DNA from: Diadophis punctatus similis
Lineage: Eukaryota > Chordata > Lepidosauria > Squamata > Dipsadidae
Direction of reading: 5' to 3'
Assembly: GCA_023053685.1 (NCBI GenBank)
Contig: JALIGW010000002.1
Span: 243,008,177 to 243,072,176 of the forward strand
DNA: 64,000 nucleotides
A model generated the notes under the pieces. The model did no database searches. It was not told where the DNA came from and was given only the letters and a program-made list of their open reading frames with translations. How positions within the stretch are numbered: position 1 is the stretch's first letter; each line of letters opens with the position of its first letter. Shown here piece by piece: positions 10,239-22,135 of this stretch. The translations under genes were made by a program, and so were the position numbers.

Positions 10239-13200
10239 GTAAGTCCATCTTCCTGCATTGCATGAAAGTCACTCTTATGAATAATAATAACAACAACAAC
10301 AACAACAGAGTTGGAAGGGACCTTGGAGGTCTTCTAGTCCAACACCCTGCCTAGGCAGGAAACCCTACACCACTTCAGACAAATGGTTATCCAACATCTT
10401 CTTTAAAACTTCCAGTGTTGGAGCATTCACAACTTCTGGAGGCAAGCTGTTCCACTGATTAATTGTTCTAACTGTCAGGAAATTTCTCCTTAGTTCTAAG
10501 TTGCTTCTCTCCTTGACCAGTTTCCACCCATTGCTTCTTGTTCTACCCTCAGGTGCTTTGGAGTAGAACAAGAAGAAGAACAAGAAGTAGAACAAGTAGA
10601 ACAAGAATGTCTATAGTCCTTCAAAAACACAAGTGTTTCCCCCTTTGATTTGCAATTTTTCTAACTTTCTCTCTACCTTCCTTCCTTCCTTCCTTCCTTC
10701 CTTCCTTCCTTCCTTCCTTCCTTCCTTCCTTCCTTCCATTCATAGGTTGTTTGACTCTGAGTGACTTATAATTAAAGTTAAAAAATATAGAAAACAGGAA
10801 AAGAATCATGAATCATTTTCATGCCCATGAAAAAACCAGAAGCACCAACAAACATTCATGCAATTGGGGTTCTCAGAGTTAGGGAAAATAACCTGGTCAT
10901 CCATGTGGGAGCCTTTTCAGTGAAATTCTTGGACCAATTCAAAGAATATTTGTAATATCTAGAAAATACAAGAGCTAGTGATAAATACTTTTTAAGCTGT
11001 CTGGGTATATCATCCACCCTTATTAAAAGTAAGGAAACCACCATCATGTATGCAATAAAATCTTGAAGACCAATGCATGAATTTGAAGTGGTATTAGGGT
11101 AAACAACAGAGAGAGTCTTTCAAATCCTGTATGATGCAATTTTTGTCGTTCTTATTCTTTTTCCATGGTATTATTTTGGAATGTTGCAAACTGTTGAAGA
11201 ATAATTGCAATTGAATAGATTAAAAGTGTTGAGGAAGAATAGGTAAGTGTTATTTTCATTTGATATGTACCTACAGACGTGGACTCCAACGTTTTTGGAA
11301 ATTTCTACCCTTCCTATTTGCAATTGAGGACATCAACCAGAACAGCCATCTCTTACCCAACATTACCTTGGGTTATAATATTTATGAAAATTTCTTCAAA
11401 GTAGAAATGACTCCAGATGCTTTGCTGGATCTCCTTTCAGATGGAGAAGCCAATGTCCCCAACTATAGGTGTGGAAGGCAGAGAAACACAGTGGCTGTTA
11501 TGGAAGACGCTGATACTGGCATCTCCATCCAGATTTCAACCATGTTGAGCACCTACAAAGTCCCTCAGGTGCGTCTTTCTTGGGGAGACAAATTCAGTCA
11601 TACAACTTTCAGAGATCCTCTGCTACAAATTAAAAGCAGAGTTTGATAATGGAAATGAGAGCAATCACATTTTGTTTTGTTTTTTAATGTAAAATTCCAC
11701 CGCCTTCCATTCCTTTCAGATCAGTTACAGTTTTGCTTCTAAGAGTCTGATGACTAAAACTCAGTTTCCCTTCTTCAATCCGATGTTCCCGGCTGAAGGA
11801 GTCCAGTACCCAGGAATGGTCAAGCTGCTCCTCCATTTCAGGTGGACCTTGGTTGGTCTGATTGCTCCTGAAACTGACCAGGGGGAGAGCTTCATGAGGA
11901 CAATGTCTTCCTTAATGTCAAGGAATGGCATTTGTGCAATTCAATATCCATGCTTTTAAACTAAATTCATTTCACATGGTTTCAAAATTCAAAGTGTATT
12001 GCAAGTGGAGAAAAATCAATGTCTGTGTTTATGGTTTAGAGACTAGTTCGTTCCAGACAGGAAGATTTATTATGGAAATGAGAGAAAATACATTTTGCTT
12101 GTTTCATTTAAAGTTCCACCATCTTCCATTCCTTTCAGATCAGTTACAGTTTTGCTTCCCATCTTCTGAGGGATAAAACTCAGTTTCCTTTCTTCTACCC
12201 CATGCTCCCTGCTGAAGGAGTCCAGTATCCAGGGATTGTCCAACTGCTACTCCATTTCAGGTGGACCTTGGTTGGTCTCATTGCTCCAGAAACTGACCAG
12301 GGGGAGAGGTTCATGAGGACAATGTCTTCTTTGATGTTAAGGAATGGCATTTGTGCAGTTGTACATCAAAGTTTTACATTAAATATTAATACATGTATGT
12401 TAAACTTAAAAGAATATTATAAATGGAGAAAAGTCAATGTTTTTATTTATGGTTCAGAGACTAGTTCATTCCATTTAGGAATAATCATTCTACAAGAAGC
12501 ATTTCAAAGAGTTCAGCAACCTATTGAAGGAAAAGTCTGGATGACCACAGCTCACTGGGATCTGAGTCCTGAGTTGATGTATAATCAATTTTCACTGAAA
12601 TACTTTAGTGCTATTTTTTCCTTTCTGGTACGGAAAAGGAAATGGGCAAACTATGATGCTTTAAAACTCTTTCACTTATCCCTATCTAACTTTTTGGAGA
12701 AAACGTTTACATGTTCATCCACTAAGGACTATATTTCCGTGAAAGTCTGGAGACGATGCAGACAGAGAGAAGATCTGGTGACTCTGAGTAAAGCGGAGAT
12801 TGATCGGGTCCTGGCTCTGGATAGCTATCTCATTTACAACACCATCTGGGCTGTGGGAAAGGTCTTAAATTCAGCTTATATATCTTCATTCAAGAGATCA
12901 GTGAGGAACAGGGGCATGAAGGTCAAAGCTCCAAGGTTGAAGGCCTGGCAGGTATTTTTCTCTCCTTAGCCATGTTTTTTTCCTGCAGGTGGGAATCTGT
13001 TTTGTAAATGTGTGCTTCAGTTACTTATTCCCAAAAAATAAATTATCCTAAAATTCAAATGTAACCTAATTCCAACTTTCCATTCCCTTCTTCTCATTTC
13101 TATTCCCTTTGATCCTTGTTTTTGTAATATTTCCACTTTTAACTGTTGTCATAGTCAATACTCTGATATCTTGGTTGTTCAGCCATCCTTTTTTTATTCA

Positions 13201-14021
13201 ATGAAATATCTTCTACTAACTCTTTTCTTGGCCAAGATATTATACTGTATCCATGTCTCTTCTCTTTGACGTTTCTCTCTCCTGTGTCCCAGAGAACCTG
13301 ATTCAATCCCTTCTGATGGGATGGGCAAGTCTAACACTTCTGTCCACCAATCCCAATCAATGGGCTTCCCTTCTACTCAATGAAGGGCTCTTTACCCAGA
13401 GCCTTTCCCCATTCCTTGGCTATCAACAATTTTATTCTTTTGCCAAGGTTCTCATGTTTCAGTATTGTTGGAGAGACTCTAGCCATGGCAGGTCTAAGCA
13501 TTTAACCACTGAGCGGAGGTGGCACAGTGGTTAAATGCAGCTACTGCAGGCTACTCCAGCTGACTGCTAGTTCAGCAGTTCAGCTGTTCAAATCTCACCG
13601 GCTCAAGGTTGACTCAGCCTTCCATCCCTCTGAGGTCAGTAAAATGAGAACCCAGATTGTTGGGGGCAATATGCTGAACTCTGTAAACCGCTTAGGGAGG
13701 GCTGTAAAGCAGTATATAAGTCTAAGTGCTATTGCTATGTGGTAGCAAATGGCCAACTTTCTCTGGTCTGGGAAGTTTAGAAGGTTGAAGCTTGTTTATT
13801 AACAATTAATTAAAATTGGATGTCTAATGTTGAAGAATGGATTTTAAAATTGATTGAATTAGCAGAGATGGCGAAATTAATTGCTTTGACCTGAAATAAT
13901 GAACTAGACAGGTTTATAAGAGACTGAAAACCATGGACTTACTATGCATTAAACAGAATAACAGACTGTTAACAGAGGGATTTGAAGATAAGTGTAATGT
14001 TTAGCTGTTGGACTGATCTTT

Positions 14022-14093
<72 letters not shown>

Positions 14094-14461
14094 TATGTGT
14101 GTGTAAAAGGGGGAAGCAAACTTACTGTTTTTTTTCTTTTTTCAGCATCCAGCCAGGGTGGATTCTATACATTAAATGTTAAATTTACTTGGTATTTGGA
14201 TCACCTTTTCTCTGTTTTTGTACACCATTTTTTGTTGTTATTGTTTGTGCTGGATGTATATGTTTGTTTTGTTTATTTTTATGTTTTGTATTTTACCTTT
14301 TATGGTAAAACAAAATAAAAATACTTAAAACAAAAACTGGCTAAACAAAGCAATCAAAGATTTAAGATGTTGGATAACCATCTGTCTGAAGTAGTGTAGG
14401 GTTTCCTGCGTAAGCAGGGGGTTGGACTAGAAGACCTCCAAGGTCCCTTCCAACTCTGTTG

Positions 14462-14534
<73 letters not shown>

Positions 14535-17500
14535 ATATTGAGTAGCTGGCAATTTGGAGGGCCAGCACAAAGAATAGTTGTCGTTCCTTTGCCAGACAAT
14601 CCCCCCAAAAAATCCCTTAACTGTCAATGATAATTTAATTTTTCTCCCAATGTATTGTACAAAAGGAAGGCCCAAAAAAATCTCATTATGCAATAGTCCA
14701 TTATAAGGAAGCACAGAAAGAGGGGCGGGATAAGACTTGGGCCCCAAGAGAGGTAACTAAACTTTAGAGAGCAGCAGTTCTCAACCTGTGGGTCGCGACC
14801 CCTTTGGGGGTCGAACGACCCTTTTCATGTATCGCCTAAGACCATTGGAAAACACATATTTCTGATGGTCTTAGGAACCGAGACACTGCTCCTCTATCCG
14901 TCTCCAGGCGGATCCACCCACATGCGAATAGACTACTGCAAAAAAAAAATCTGTACCATGGGAACTTCTGAGCATGCGCAGAAGCCAAATTTTGCAATTT
15001 TCTAAAAAAATGTTCGGCACTGCGCATGCGTGCCCATGAGGCGCGGCCACGCAGTGCAGGAGGAAATAAACCAGCAGCGAGGTAAGTTAGAACCGACCCC
15101 TGAGTTTCCTAATAATTTTATTATTTTATGGTTGGGGGTCACCACAACATGAGGAACTGTATTAAAGGGTCGCGGCATTAGGAAGGTTGAGAACCACTGC
15201 TTTAGAGGTTTCTTATCTTACCAAAGACTGAGAAGCAATTTACAAGAAGAAGCATTCATGAGGAAAATAACTCACACAACTTATACCTGTCATGTTCCCT
15301 CCTTCTAGTTCATAAGGTTGTTGGCATGATGAGAGTACACGAGACTTCTTCTGTGCTACCAGCACTTTTGACCTGTTAATTGGAGCAGTGTGTTAAAGCT
15401 GTACTAAGAAGGAGCCAACCTATGTTTACTCTTTATATAGTGAGAGACAATCAGATAATGCTCTTCAATCACTGAAAAGAATGACGTTAGCAAAAAGAGA
15501 AATATTGTGGACTGATTGCATTAGATTCTTGGTTATACTTCCCGTACAACAAAGAAAGGTAGGATAATTGAAGCTACAGTACAGTTTACCTCAGTTGGGC
15601 AATCAATGATACAACAAAAGAGAAAAATCACCTTATATCCCTTAAATTAAAGGAAAATCTGAATGGCTGATTTTTTTAAAGATTTTTTTTTTAGCTTAAT
15701 AAAACAATCAATAAAAAATGATTAGTTGTTTGCCTTTAGACACACAGAGAGAGACAGACACAGACATTTATTTGTTTGTTTGTTTGTTTGTTTGTTTTCC
15801 ACCAATTTCATTGTACATAAGCATTGCTGTGAGAAAGTAGTGGGAACCAGAACATGAGATGTCAAAACTTCTGTACTTTACAATCATAATTCTAATCTAC
15901 AGCTGTTATTACTCCGTTGTTTATTGATACTCTTCTAAACAAGTTGAAAACTGAAACTAGAACCTGGTTTTTGAATTCAGAGAGAGGAATAGTCACATAG
16001 TCACATATGGTGTAGGGACTTCTGCTTGAGCGGGGGGTTGGACTAGATGACCTACAAGATCCCTTCCAACTCTAGTAATCTGAATCTGAATTTGAACATC
16101 CCTCCCAGCATACAACAAAAGATCTTTTGAAAGAACTTCTGGTGTCTTTTCTAAATTCTTCTTTTTCTTTTCTTTTCCAGCTTCACTCTTTCCTTCAAAG
16201 TTCTCAGTTTCACAATAATTCCATAGAAGGGGTATATTTGGATGAGAAAGGAGATCTGACAGCTGACCTCGACATTTTGAACTGGGTCATTTTCCCCAAC
16301 ACCTCTGTCAAGAGAGTAAAAACTGGGAGTCTAGAAAAGTGGGCATCTCAGAATTTTGAACTTACCATTAAACAGAAGAATATCCCACAGGTAGAAATGC
16401 TGAACAAGGTGCGAGTAATATTTATTTTATCCCACTGAAGGTGGCTACAAGAAGACTTTTGGGATAGGTGGGAGTTTCGTTTTCAATGAATTTCAATGAA
16501 ATCGTTTTTGATGAAATTCAATGAATTTTTCTGTCAGCTGACCAGGTTTTCTAGAGTGTAAAATTCTTCTTTAATGGCCATACTATTCAATTTTCATAAA
16601 AACGATTTACTGAGTCTATGGAAAGGGAAGTAGATCGAGCCAGACATGCAAGTTACCGTATTTTTCGGACTATAAGATGCACCTGACTATAAGACGGACC
16701 TAAATTTTGAAGAGGAAAACAACAAAAAAAATGTTTTTGACCTCCGTGTGCCCCATTTTGGGGCCTTTTGGGGGGGGTCTTTTCCAGCCTTTTTTCTGTC
16801 CGTTTTTGAGACTTTTTTGGCCTGTTTTCGAGGCTGTTTTCAGCCCCTTTTAAGGCTTTTTCCAACCCATTCTTGAGGCGTTTTGTGGCACATTTGTTCG
16901 GGAAAAAATGGGCCAAAAAAGCATTGAAAATGGGCCAAAAAAAGCCTCAAAAATGGGCCGAAAAAGCCTCAAAAATGGGCCAAAAAAAGGCTCCATATCA
17001 GGCCGGAAAAGGGCCCCATATCAGGCCAAAAAAAGGCCCGAAAATGGGGCATGTGGAGGCCAAAAAATGGCCGGTGGGTGGGTGGGGTTCAGCAATATTC
17101 GGTCTATAAGACGCACAGACATTTTCACCGTTTTGGGAGACAAAAAGCTGCATCTTATAGTCCGAAAAATACGGTACATGGTTTAGCCAAAGAGAAGAGT
17201 CCATTGAATATTTCCCTGACAAACTCAATATCTAAATTTAAGATAAAAGTGTAAATTTGTATTGCATGTGAAATATCAGAATGGAAGATAAATAGAGAAG
17301 GAATATGTAGTTCAATCCATTTGATGAGTTTCACATTTCTCATTGGCTCCTAATTTGTCACAGCTAAATATTGAACTTGTGGTCACCAACACCTTCCTCC
17401 TATGCCATTTTCCTAATAATAGGTTTATTTTCTGGACATTTTTGCATTTCTCTCTCCTCAGCCCCTGCCTCCTTCCAGGTGTGTAGAAAGCTGCCGTCCC

Positions 17501-18918
17501 GGATTCATGAAGGTGGCTCAGGAAGGGAATCCCATCTGCTGCTATGACTGTCATCCTTGTGCAGAAGGAACCATCTCCACCACAGAAGGTGAGGGACTCC
17601 CATGAAAAAGTGCAGACATTTGGGATAACCATAGACCCTAACATTTTTCATGAAATGATGATGTAATAGGCCTGTTAAACCTTGGCTTTAAAAAGATAAT
17701 TTCTTTTAATATTATTTTATAGAGAGGGATAAGGAATAATAATGAAATTTAAATCAGGAGAATACTAAGAAAAGGGGGATCAGTGGGCCTTGACATTAAA
17801 AGGGATATGGTATTTCTTGATCTTCATCTTGTTTAGTAGTGGTACTGGAGTCTCTCTAAGGAAATTGATAATTTCTTATCTTCCCTTTCATTCCCTTCCT
17901 TCACTAATGCAAGTGTAAAAGCTTGGATTTAACAGGACCAGTACAGCCTGCCTGCCTTCTTGCCTGCCTGCCTTTACTTTCTTTCTTCCTTACTAACTCA
18001 CTCTTTTCCTCACTCTTTTCAGATGCTGAAAAATGCACCAAATGTCCAGCAGAACAGTATCCAAACAACAACCAAGATGACTGTATTCCTAAGACTGAAA
18101 CTTTCCTATCTTATCAAGAAAATCTGGGCATTGTCCTGGCTTCCCTTGCCTTGTTCCTGTCTTTGATAACAGGTTTTGTCTTGGGAACGTTAATTAAATT
18201 CCGAGAAACTCCCATAGTCAAAGCCAATAATCGAGATCTCTCCTACATCCTCCTCATCTCCCTCTTGCTCTCCTTCTTGACCTCATTCCTGTTCATTGGC
18301 CAACCAAGGAGAGCTACTTGCCTTCTTCAACAAACAGCTTTCAGCAACATCTTCTCAGTTGCCATTTCTACCGTCTTGGCAAAAACAGTCATGGTGGTGT
18401 TAGCGTTCTTGGCCACAAAACCAGGGAATAAAGTGCAGAGATGGCTAGGGAAGAGCCTGGCTAATTCCATCATATTTTCATGTTCTGGTGTCCACGTTGC
18501 TCTCTGCAGCATCTGGTTAGGCACTTCTCCCCCATTCTTTGAGTCGGACATGTACTCACAATCTGCGGAGATCATCCTGCAATGCAATGAAGGCTCTGTT
18601 GTCATGTTCTACCTTGCCCTTGGCTACATGGCCTTCCTGGCTCTCATCTGCTTCACAGTGGCTTTCCTGGCCAGGAATCTACCTGGAGCCTTCAATGAAG
18701 CCAAACTCATCACCTTCAGCATGCTGGTCTTCTGCAGTGTCTGGATAACCTTTGTACCCACCTACCTGAGCACCAAAGGAAAGTATATGGTGGCTGTGCA
18801 GGTTTTTTCCATCTTGGCCTCCAGTGCTGGACTTCTGGGCTGCATCTTCATCCCCAAGTGCTATATTATTTTTTTAAGACCAGACCTGAATACAAAGCAA
18901 TATTTATTTTCAAAATAA
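10009..18918 (+). CDS. Vomeronasal type-2 receptor, complete six-exon gene (gene 2)
   Basis: The exons 10009-10238, 11277-11568, 12139-12951, 16181-16408, 17462-17588 and 18023-18918 all have GT/AG borders. They join in frame (junctions after exons 1-5 in phases 2, 0, 0, 0, 1) to 2586 bases, 861 residues, the usual V2R size. The protein has a leucine-rich signal peptide, a Venus-flytrap ligand domain (exons 1-4), a nine-cysteine linker (exons 5-6) and seven membrane segments. It should sit in vomeronasal neuron membranes, where this family is known to signal through a Go-type G protein. An extra partial exon 3 at 11720 may interfere with splicing. No stop or frameshift is seen in the main exons. 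Its closest relative in the window is gene 1. Confidence 0.9.
10279..10568 (-). mobile_element. CR1 LINE 3' end in V2R gene 2 intron 1
   Basis: On the - strand it encodes the CR1 C-terminal pattern [19 protein letters not shown] and [19 protein letters not shown], then the 3' UTR with CCAAGGTCCCTTCCAACTCT, ending in GTT/ATT units. Confidence 0.88.
10677..10738. repeat. (CCTT)n microsatellite
   Basis: About 15 CCTT units in intron 1 of V2R gene 2. Confidence 0.95.
11277..11568 (+). CDS. V2R gene 2 exon 2
   Basis: 292 bp after acceptor CTACAG, ending CCTCAG/GTGCGT. It encodes the start of the ligand-binding domain with [20 protein letters not shown] and [13 protein letters not shown], hallmarks of V2R exon 2. 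Gene 3 has an exon of exactly the same length. Confidence 0.9.
11640..12138 (+). repeat. Tandem duplication of intron 2 end plus 5' half of exon 3
   Basis: The segment from about 11643 to 12062 recurs from about 12066 onward. Both copies begin with ATGGAAATGAGAG intron sequence, have the acceptor CCTTTCAG and then exon-3 sequence starting ATCAGTTACAGTTTTGCTTC. The acceptors are 419 bp apart (11720 and 12139). Confidence 0.9.
11720..12061 (+). pseudogene. Truncated duplicate of V2R exon 3
   Basis: This copy keeps a good acceptor and 80 codons matching exon 3 ([19 protein letters not shown] and [15 protein letters not shown]). After NGICA it goes out of frame and stops at 11957-11959. Similarity to the real exon continues to about 12055 and then switches abruptly to intron sequence with no donor site. 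If spliced in, it would end the receptor within the ligand-binding domain. Confidence 0.85.
12139..12951 (+). CDS. V2R gene 2 exon 3 (ligand-binding domain)
   Basis: 813 bp, phase 0 at both ends. It encodes most of the Venus-flytrap domain, from [19 protein letters not shown] through [10 protein letters not shown] to APRLKAWQ, ending GGCAG/GTATTT. It stays open throughout and is three bases longer than exon 3 of gene 3. Confidence 0.92.
13512..13740 (+). mobile_element. Sauria-type tRNA-derived SINE
   Basis: The head GGAGGTGGCACAGTGGTTAA is tRNA-like with A-box and B-box (TTCAAATCTCACC) spacing. The body carries TTGACTCAGCCTTCCATCC and CAGATTGTTGGGGGCAATAT, and the tail AAGTGCTATTGCTAT resembles the Bov-B LINE 3' end used by these squamate SINEs. 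Confidence 0.88.
14024..14092. repeat. (GT)n microsatellite
   Basis: About 34 GT units in V2R gene 2 intron 3. Confidence 0.95.
14362..14533 (+). mobile_element. CR1 LINE 3' end with an (ATT)n tail
   Basis: The 3' UTR reads GGTTGGACTAGAAGACCTCC and AAGGTCCCTTCCAACTCTG, then GTT units and about 24 ATT units (14464-14533). Confidence 0.88.
14772..15199 (+). mobile_element. SPIN-type hAT transposon, non-autonomous
   Basis: The left end CAGCAGTTCTCAACCTGTGG and GGGTCGCGACCCCTTTGGGG and the right end GGAAGGTTGAGAACCACTG match the SPIN family as I know it, including the internal ACCGAGACACTGCTCCTC and CCACAACATGAGGAACTGTA blocks. CTTTAGAG occurs at 14762-14769 and 15200-15207, an 8-bp hAT target duplication with two extra bases on the left. 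At 428 bp there is no room for a transposase. SPIN elements are known to have entered several tetrapod lineages, squamates included, by horizontal transfer. Confidence 0.88.
16008..16078 (+). mobile_element. CR1 LINE 3' end, short
   Basis: Only the last 70 bp remain: GGTGTAGGGACTTCTGCTTG, GGGGTTGGACTAGATGACC and ATCCCTTCCAACTCTAGTAA. Confidence 0.75.
16181..16408 (+). CDS. V2R gene 2 exon 4
   Basis: 228 bp after TCTTTTCCAG, ending AACAAG/GTGCGA, phase 0 at both ends. It encodes the end of the ligand domain with [20 protein letters not shown] and VKTGSLEKW, the standard V2R exon-4 pattern. Confidence 0.9.
16656..17174. mobile_element. TA-flanked MITE with CCGTATTTTTCGGA ends (copy A)
   Basis: The inverted ends CCGTATTTTTCGGACTATAA and TTATAGTCCGAAAAATACGG are perfect over at least 20 bp and are flanked by TA (16654-16655 and 17175-17176). 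The middle holds degenerate tandem units around AAAAATGGGCC (about 16905-17060). It lies in V2R gene 2 intron 4. Copies B and C are at 40074 and 37052. Confidence 0.85.
17462..17588 (+). CDS. V2R gene 2 exon 5 (cysteine-rich linker)
   Basis: 127 bp from CTCCTCAG/CC to ACAGAAG/GTGAGG. It encodes [18 protein letters not shown], then [15 protein letters not shown], most of the cysteine-rich domain that couples ligand binding to the membrane domain. It ends in phase 1. Confidence 0.92.
18023..18918 (+). CDS. V2R gene 2 exon 6 (seven-transmembrane domain)
   Basis: Starts after CACTCTTTTCAG and reads the end of the cysteine-rich linker, seven membrane segments and the C-terminal [13 protein letters not shown]. 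It is open to the stop at 18916-18918. Differences from gene 1 are few and conservative, and similarity continues for about 200 bp into the 3' flank. Confidence 0.93.
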
Positions 18919-19189
18919 GATATGAATTGACTTGCCACGTATTTCCCAAAAATGCCAGTTAATTTCTTCCGAAATATTATTGGCAGCCTAATGTTTCTAA
19001 AAAAAAAGCACAAACACACAAATAAGAAATTTTTTTTCTTTTTTCTTTTTGCATCACAATAGAAATAATCCACCACCACAAATACATGTCCCCCTTATAC
19101 TTTCAATTTATGTGTGTACTAAACTGTGTTAGGAGTCTCTCTTTCTCCTCCCCCCCACTACAAAATGTATGTCATCCATTTGATTTAGA

Positions 19190-19520
19190 GATTGGACAAC
19201 CACTTGCATAGAATGATATAGGATCTCCTGCTTGAGAAGGGGGTTGAACTAGAAGACCTCCAAGGTCCCTTATAATTCTATTATTCTCATTTGTATTGTT
19301 GAATCTGCAGTCTTAGTTTGAACTTTGGAGCTGCTGCTTCTTTGTCTGCCACTGACCTCTCCTATAGGCAAGTACTTAGAATAGAATAACAGAGTTGTAA
19401 GGGAGCTTGGAGGTCTTCTAGTCCAACCGCCTGCCTAGGCAGGATACCCTACACTACTTCAGACAAATGGTTATCCAATCTCTTCTTAAAAACTTCCAGT
19501 GTTGGAACATTTACAACTTG
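19190..19520. mobile_element. Two CR1 3' ends in opposite orientation
   Basis: A + strand CR1 tail (about 19176-19290) with GGGGGTTGAACTAGAAGACC is followed by a - strand tail (about 19378-19510), recognisable from AACAGAGTTGTAAGGGAGC and the CAGACAAATGGTTATCCAA block. Both are strongly 5'-truncated. Confidence 0.78.
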
Positions 19521-19719
19521 CTTCCATCATCTTATCTAAAACCTCATTCTCCAATGTAGAACTTCATGCATCATTTTGGTATATACTATAATACCAACCC
19601 CATCTCAAATTCTAGCAGGGATCCAGTTGAGTTGAGCCTTCCCTGTAGCACTGGGCTATCTTGTCTCAGATCTTGGAGAGGCCAAGCATCCCAGTGATTG
19701 TAAGCCTTAGCTTTGGTTT

Positions 19720-19721
<2 letters not shown>

Positions 19722-19755
<34 letters not shown>
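19722..19755. repeat. (ATCA)n microsatellite
   Basis: Eight ATCA units, in repeat-rich intergenic DNA after V2R gene 2. Confidence 0.95.
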
Positions 19756-20064
19756 GAATAAAATAAAGCAGCATTCTGTGCATACATTACCCAAGAAGAC
19801 CCTATCTATGTATACCAGGTAACATTATGAAACTGATCTAGCTTCTCACAAAACATTTGGTCTGGGAATATTTAACTCCAATTCATCACATTTGCTGAAA
19901 TTCATGATCTATGTGAAACTGTTGGGAGACTTCTCTTCAAATCTGGACATTCTCTTAATGAAGAAACTGTCAGGCTTTATTTTTATTTTATTTATAAAAG
20001 TTATATAGCCATCCACATAACATTTGTAACTCTAGGTGTCGTATAGTTAAAACATAATGCTTTA

Positions 20065-20252
<188 letters not shown>

Positions 20253-20255
20253 AAT

Positions 20256-21689
20256 AAACAGTACCAACAAAATAAAGCTGCCATACAAGCAATATAAACA
20301 TTAAAAGTGGTTAAACCATTAGAAGCCAGACAATAAAGGCACTGGGAGAGCAGAAGCATTCAAGAAGAGTCCAGCCATTTTCTGGGCTCCATACAACGTT
20401 GTGATCCCCAGGCCAGATGGCAAAGCCAGACCTTCAGGCTTCCTGAGGATTAAAACTATCAAGCAAATTCCTAAAGAGGAAGAGAGGAATACCCACCCAA
20501 CGGGGGAAATTGTCCCAACTATTTGAAACATTCCCTTTACTGTGGAGAAGATTCTGCTCTTATAGTTACAGACTCACTTTGCTTTTTTTCCTCAAAGTTT
20601 TCTCTCTTCAGCCCAACACAGATGTTTGTCTAACATTATAAACACATGTGCATAGGCACACACAAGCTCTATATTGCTGAGAGTCAAGTGACACACCCAT
20701 TTTCCTCAAATAATCCCAACAATTTCATCATTTTCTCCTTCAAATTTCATCCATGTTGAAAACAATTACTGTGAGAAAAATATAATCACACATGGAAATC
20801 TCAGATTTAATGAACAGATTAAAGATCTACCAAGAACCACTTCAAAAGAACAGAAGATAACATGGCTGATGTGCCAATTTCTGGAAGGATAAACATCTTA
20901 AGAACAAAGGAGGAACATTAAGAAGAAAAAGGTGGAATTGAAAACACATAAAACCACTTATATTAGATATTCAAAGCTTTATTCAGAGAGAATAAAGAAT
21001 TAGAAGAAATAAAAACCGTATAATAAAATGGATACAAAATTTCAAAGAAACAATCATAATACATCAATAGGAGGAATTATAGATCAAATCCATAACATTT
21101 ACTATGAGTTACAATTTAAACAGAAATGCCATTTTACCTCATACAATGGACATGTAACAAAACTCAAAAATACTAGGGGTGTGTGTGATAATGCAGAAAA
21201 TTTTGGAAATTAAATTTTAAATGAAACCATCATTTTTTTTACTAAGTGTAATTCCAAAAAATATTAAAAAGAAATATAATTTACTGACATACATGCTCAA
21301 GAATATACTTTATCAAACAATGGGATAAAAATGCAATTCTGGAAATTTCTGAGTAGGAATTTAAACTTGAAGAAAATGCAACTACTGCAAAATTGCCAGC
21401 ATATATCCAACAACAGAGGTTTAATCAAATTTAAGCAAGAATTTTCAACGTTTTCCCCATTTTGGGACAGCTTTTCTTTTTCTTCAGCATTATTTCTTTT
21501 CTCACAAGCAGCCAGTAGGTTTTTCTGATTATTCTTGGCTTCACCAGGAGACAAAAATTTGACAAGTGTAAACTAGAGAAATGAAAACAAGGGAAAAAAA
21601 TCTCTATTTTCATGATTGTGTCTTCCCTGCCCCATCTTCCTCCCCTTCAGGCTGGGACTCGCAAAAACCACAATATTTTTTTAAAAATG
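20256..21689. other. Intergenic, no gene recognised
   Basis: This is AT-rich sequence without a reading frame, splice pattern or repeat boundary that I can name. It probably consists of old decayed LINE material. Confidence 0.5.
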
Positions 21690-22135
21690 GAGGGATAAAA
21701 TAGAGGGGAAAATATATAAAAACAATGAATAAAGAGACAAAAAAGTGGAGGAAGCAAATAGGCCTAAAATTAAGAAGTAGGAGAATAAAAATTAATTTGG
21801 AAACTAATGAACAGTGGAGAATTCAGGAGTAGAATTGGAAAAATAATTGGTGAATATCCCAGATGACAAAACTAGACTTTTTTTTCTTTTTTTGGAGATA
21901 AAATGAAGTTAGCAGTATATACCTAGAAATAAAGTGTTACATATAAAGAAATGATATAATAACAACAAAAAAAATTTTTTTCTTCTTTTTTAGAAGGGAT
22001 ATGAAGAGTTTAAATTTGAGATTTTATCATTAGTCTGTTAAACATAAGAGGATAAAAGAGTACTCAGGGGAAGGCTAAGAGGGTGTAAGAGGAAGTAGAA
22101 GGGGAGGAAGAGAAGGAGTAGAGTAGAGGAGGAGT

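Larger units (their letters stand above)
12952..16180 (+). other. V2R gene 2 intron 3, repeat-filled
   Basis: This intron holds a SINE, GT and ATT microsatellites, two CR1 tails and a SPIN transposon, listed separately. The stretches 12954-13500 and 15210-16000 show no coding pattern and nothing recognised beyond a short (TTTG)n run at 15768-15796. Confidence 0.7.

Noticed and set aside
13512..13600. A functional tRNA gene
   Set aside because: The tRNA-like head is part of a SINE body repeated at 31341 and 62012.
16873..17186. Lys-rich protein from repeated GQKKP-like units
   Set aside because: The frames run through degenerate tandem units inside a MITE between splice-confirmed V2R exons.
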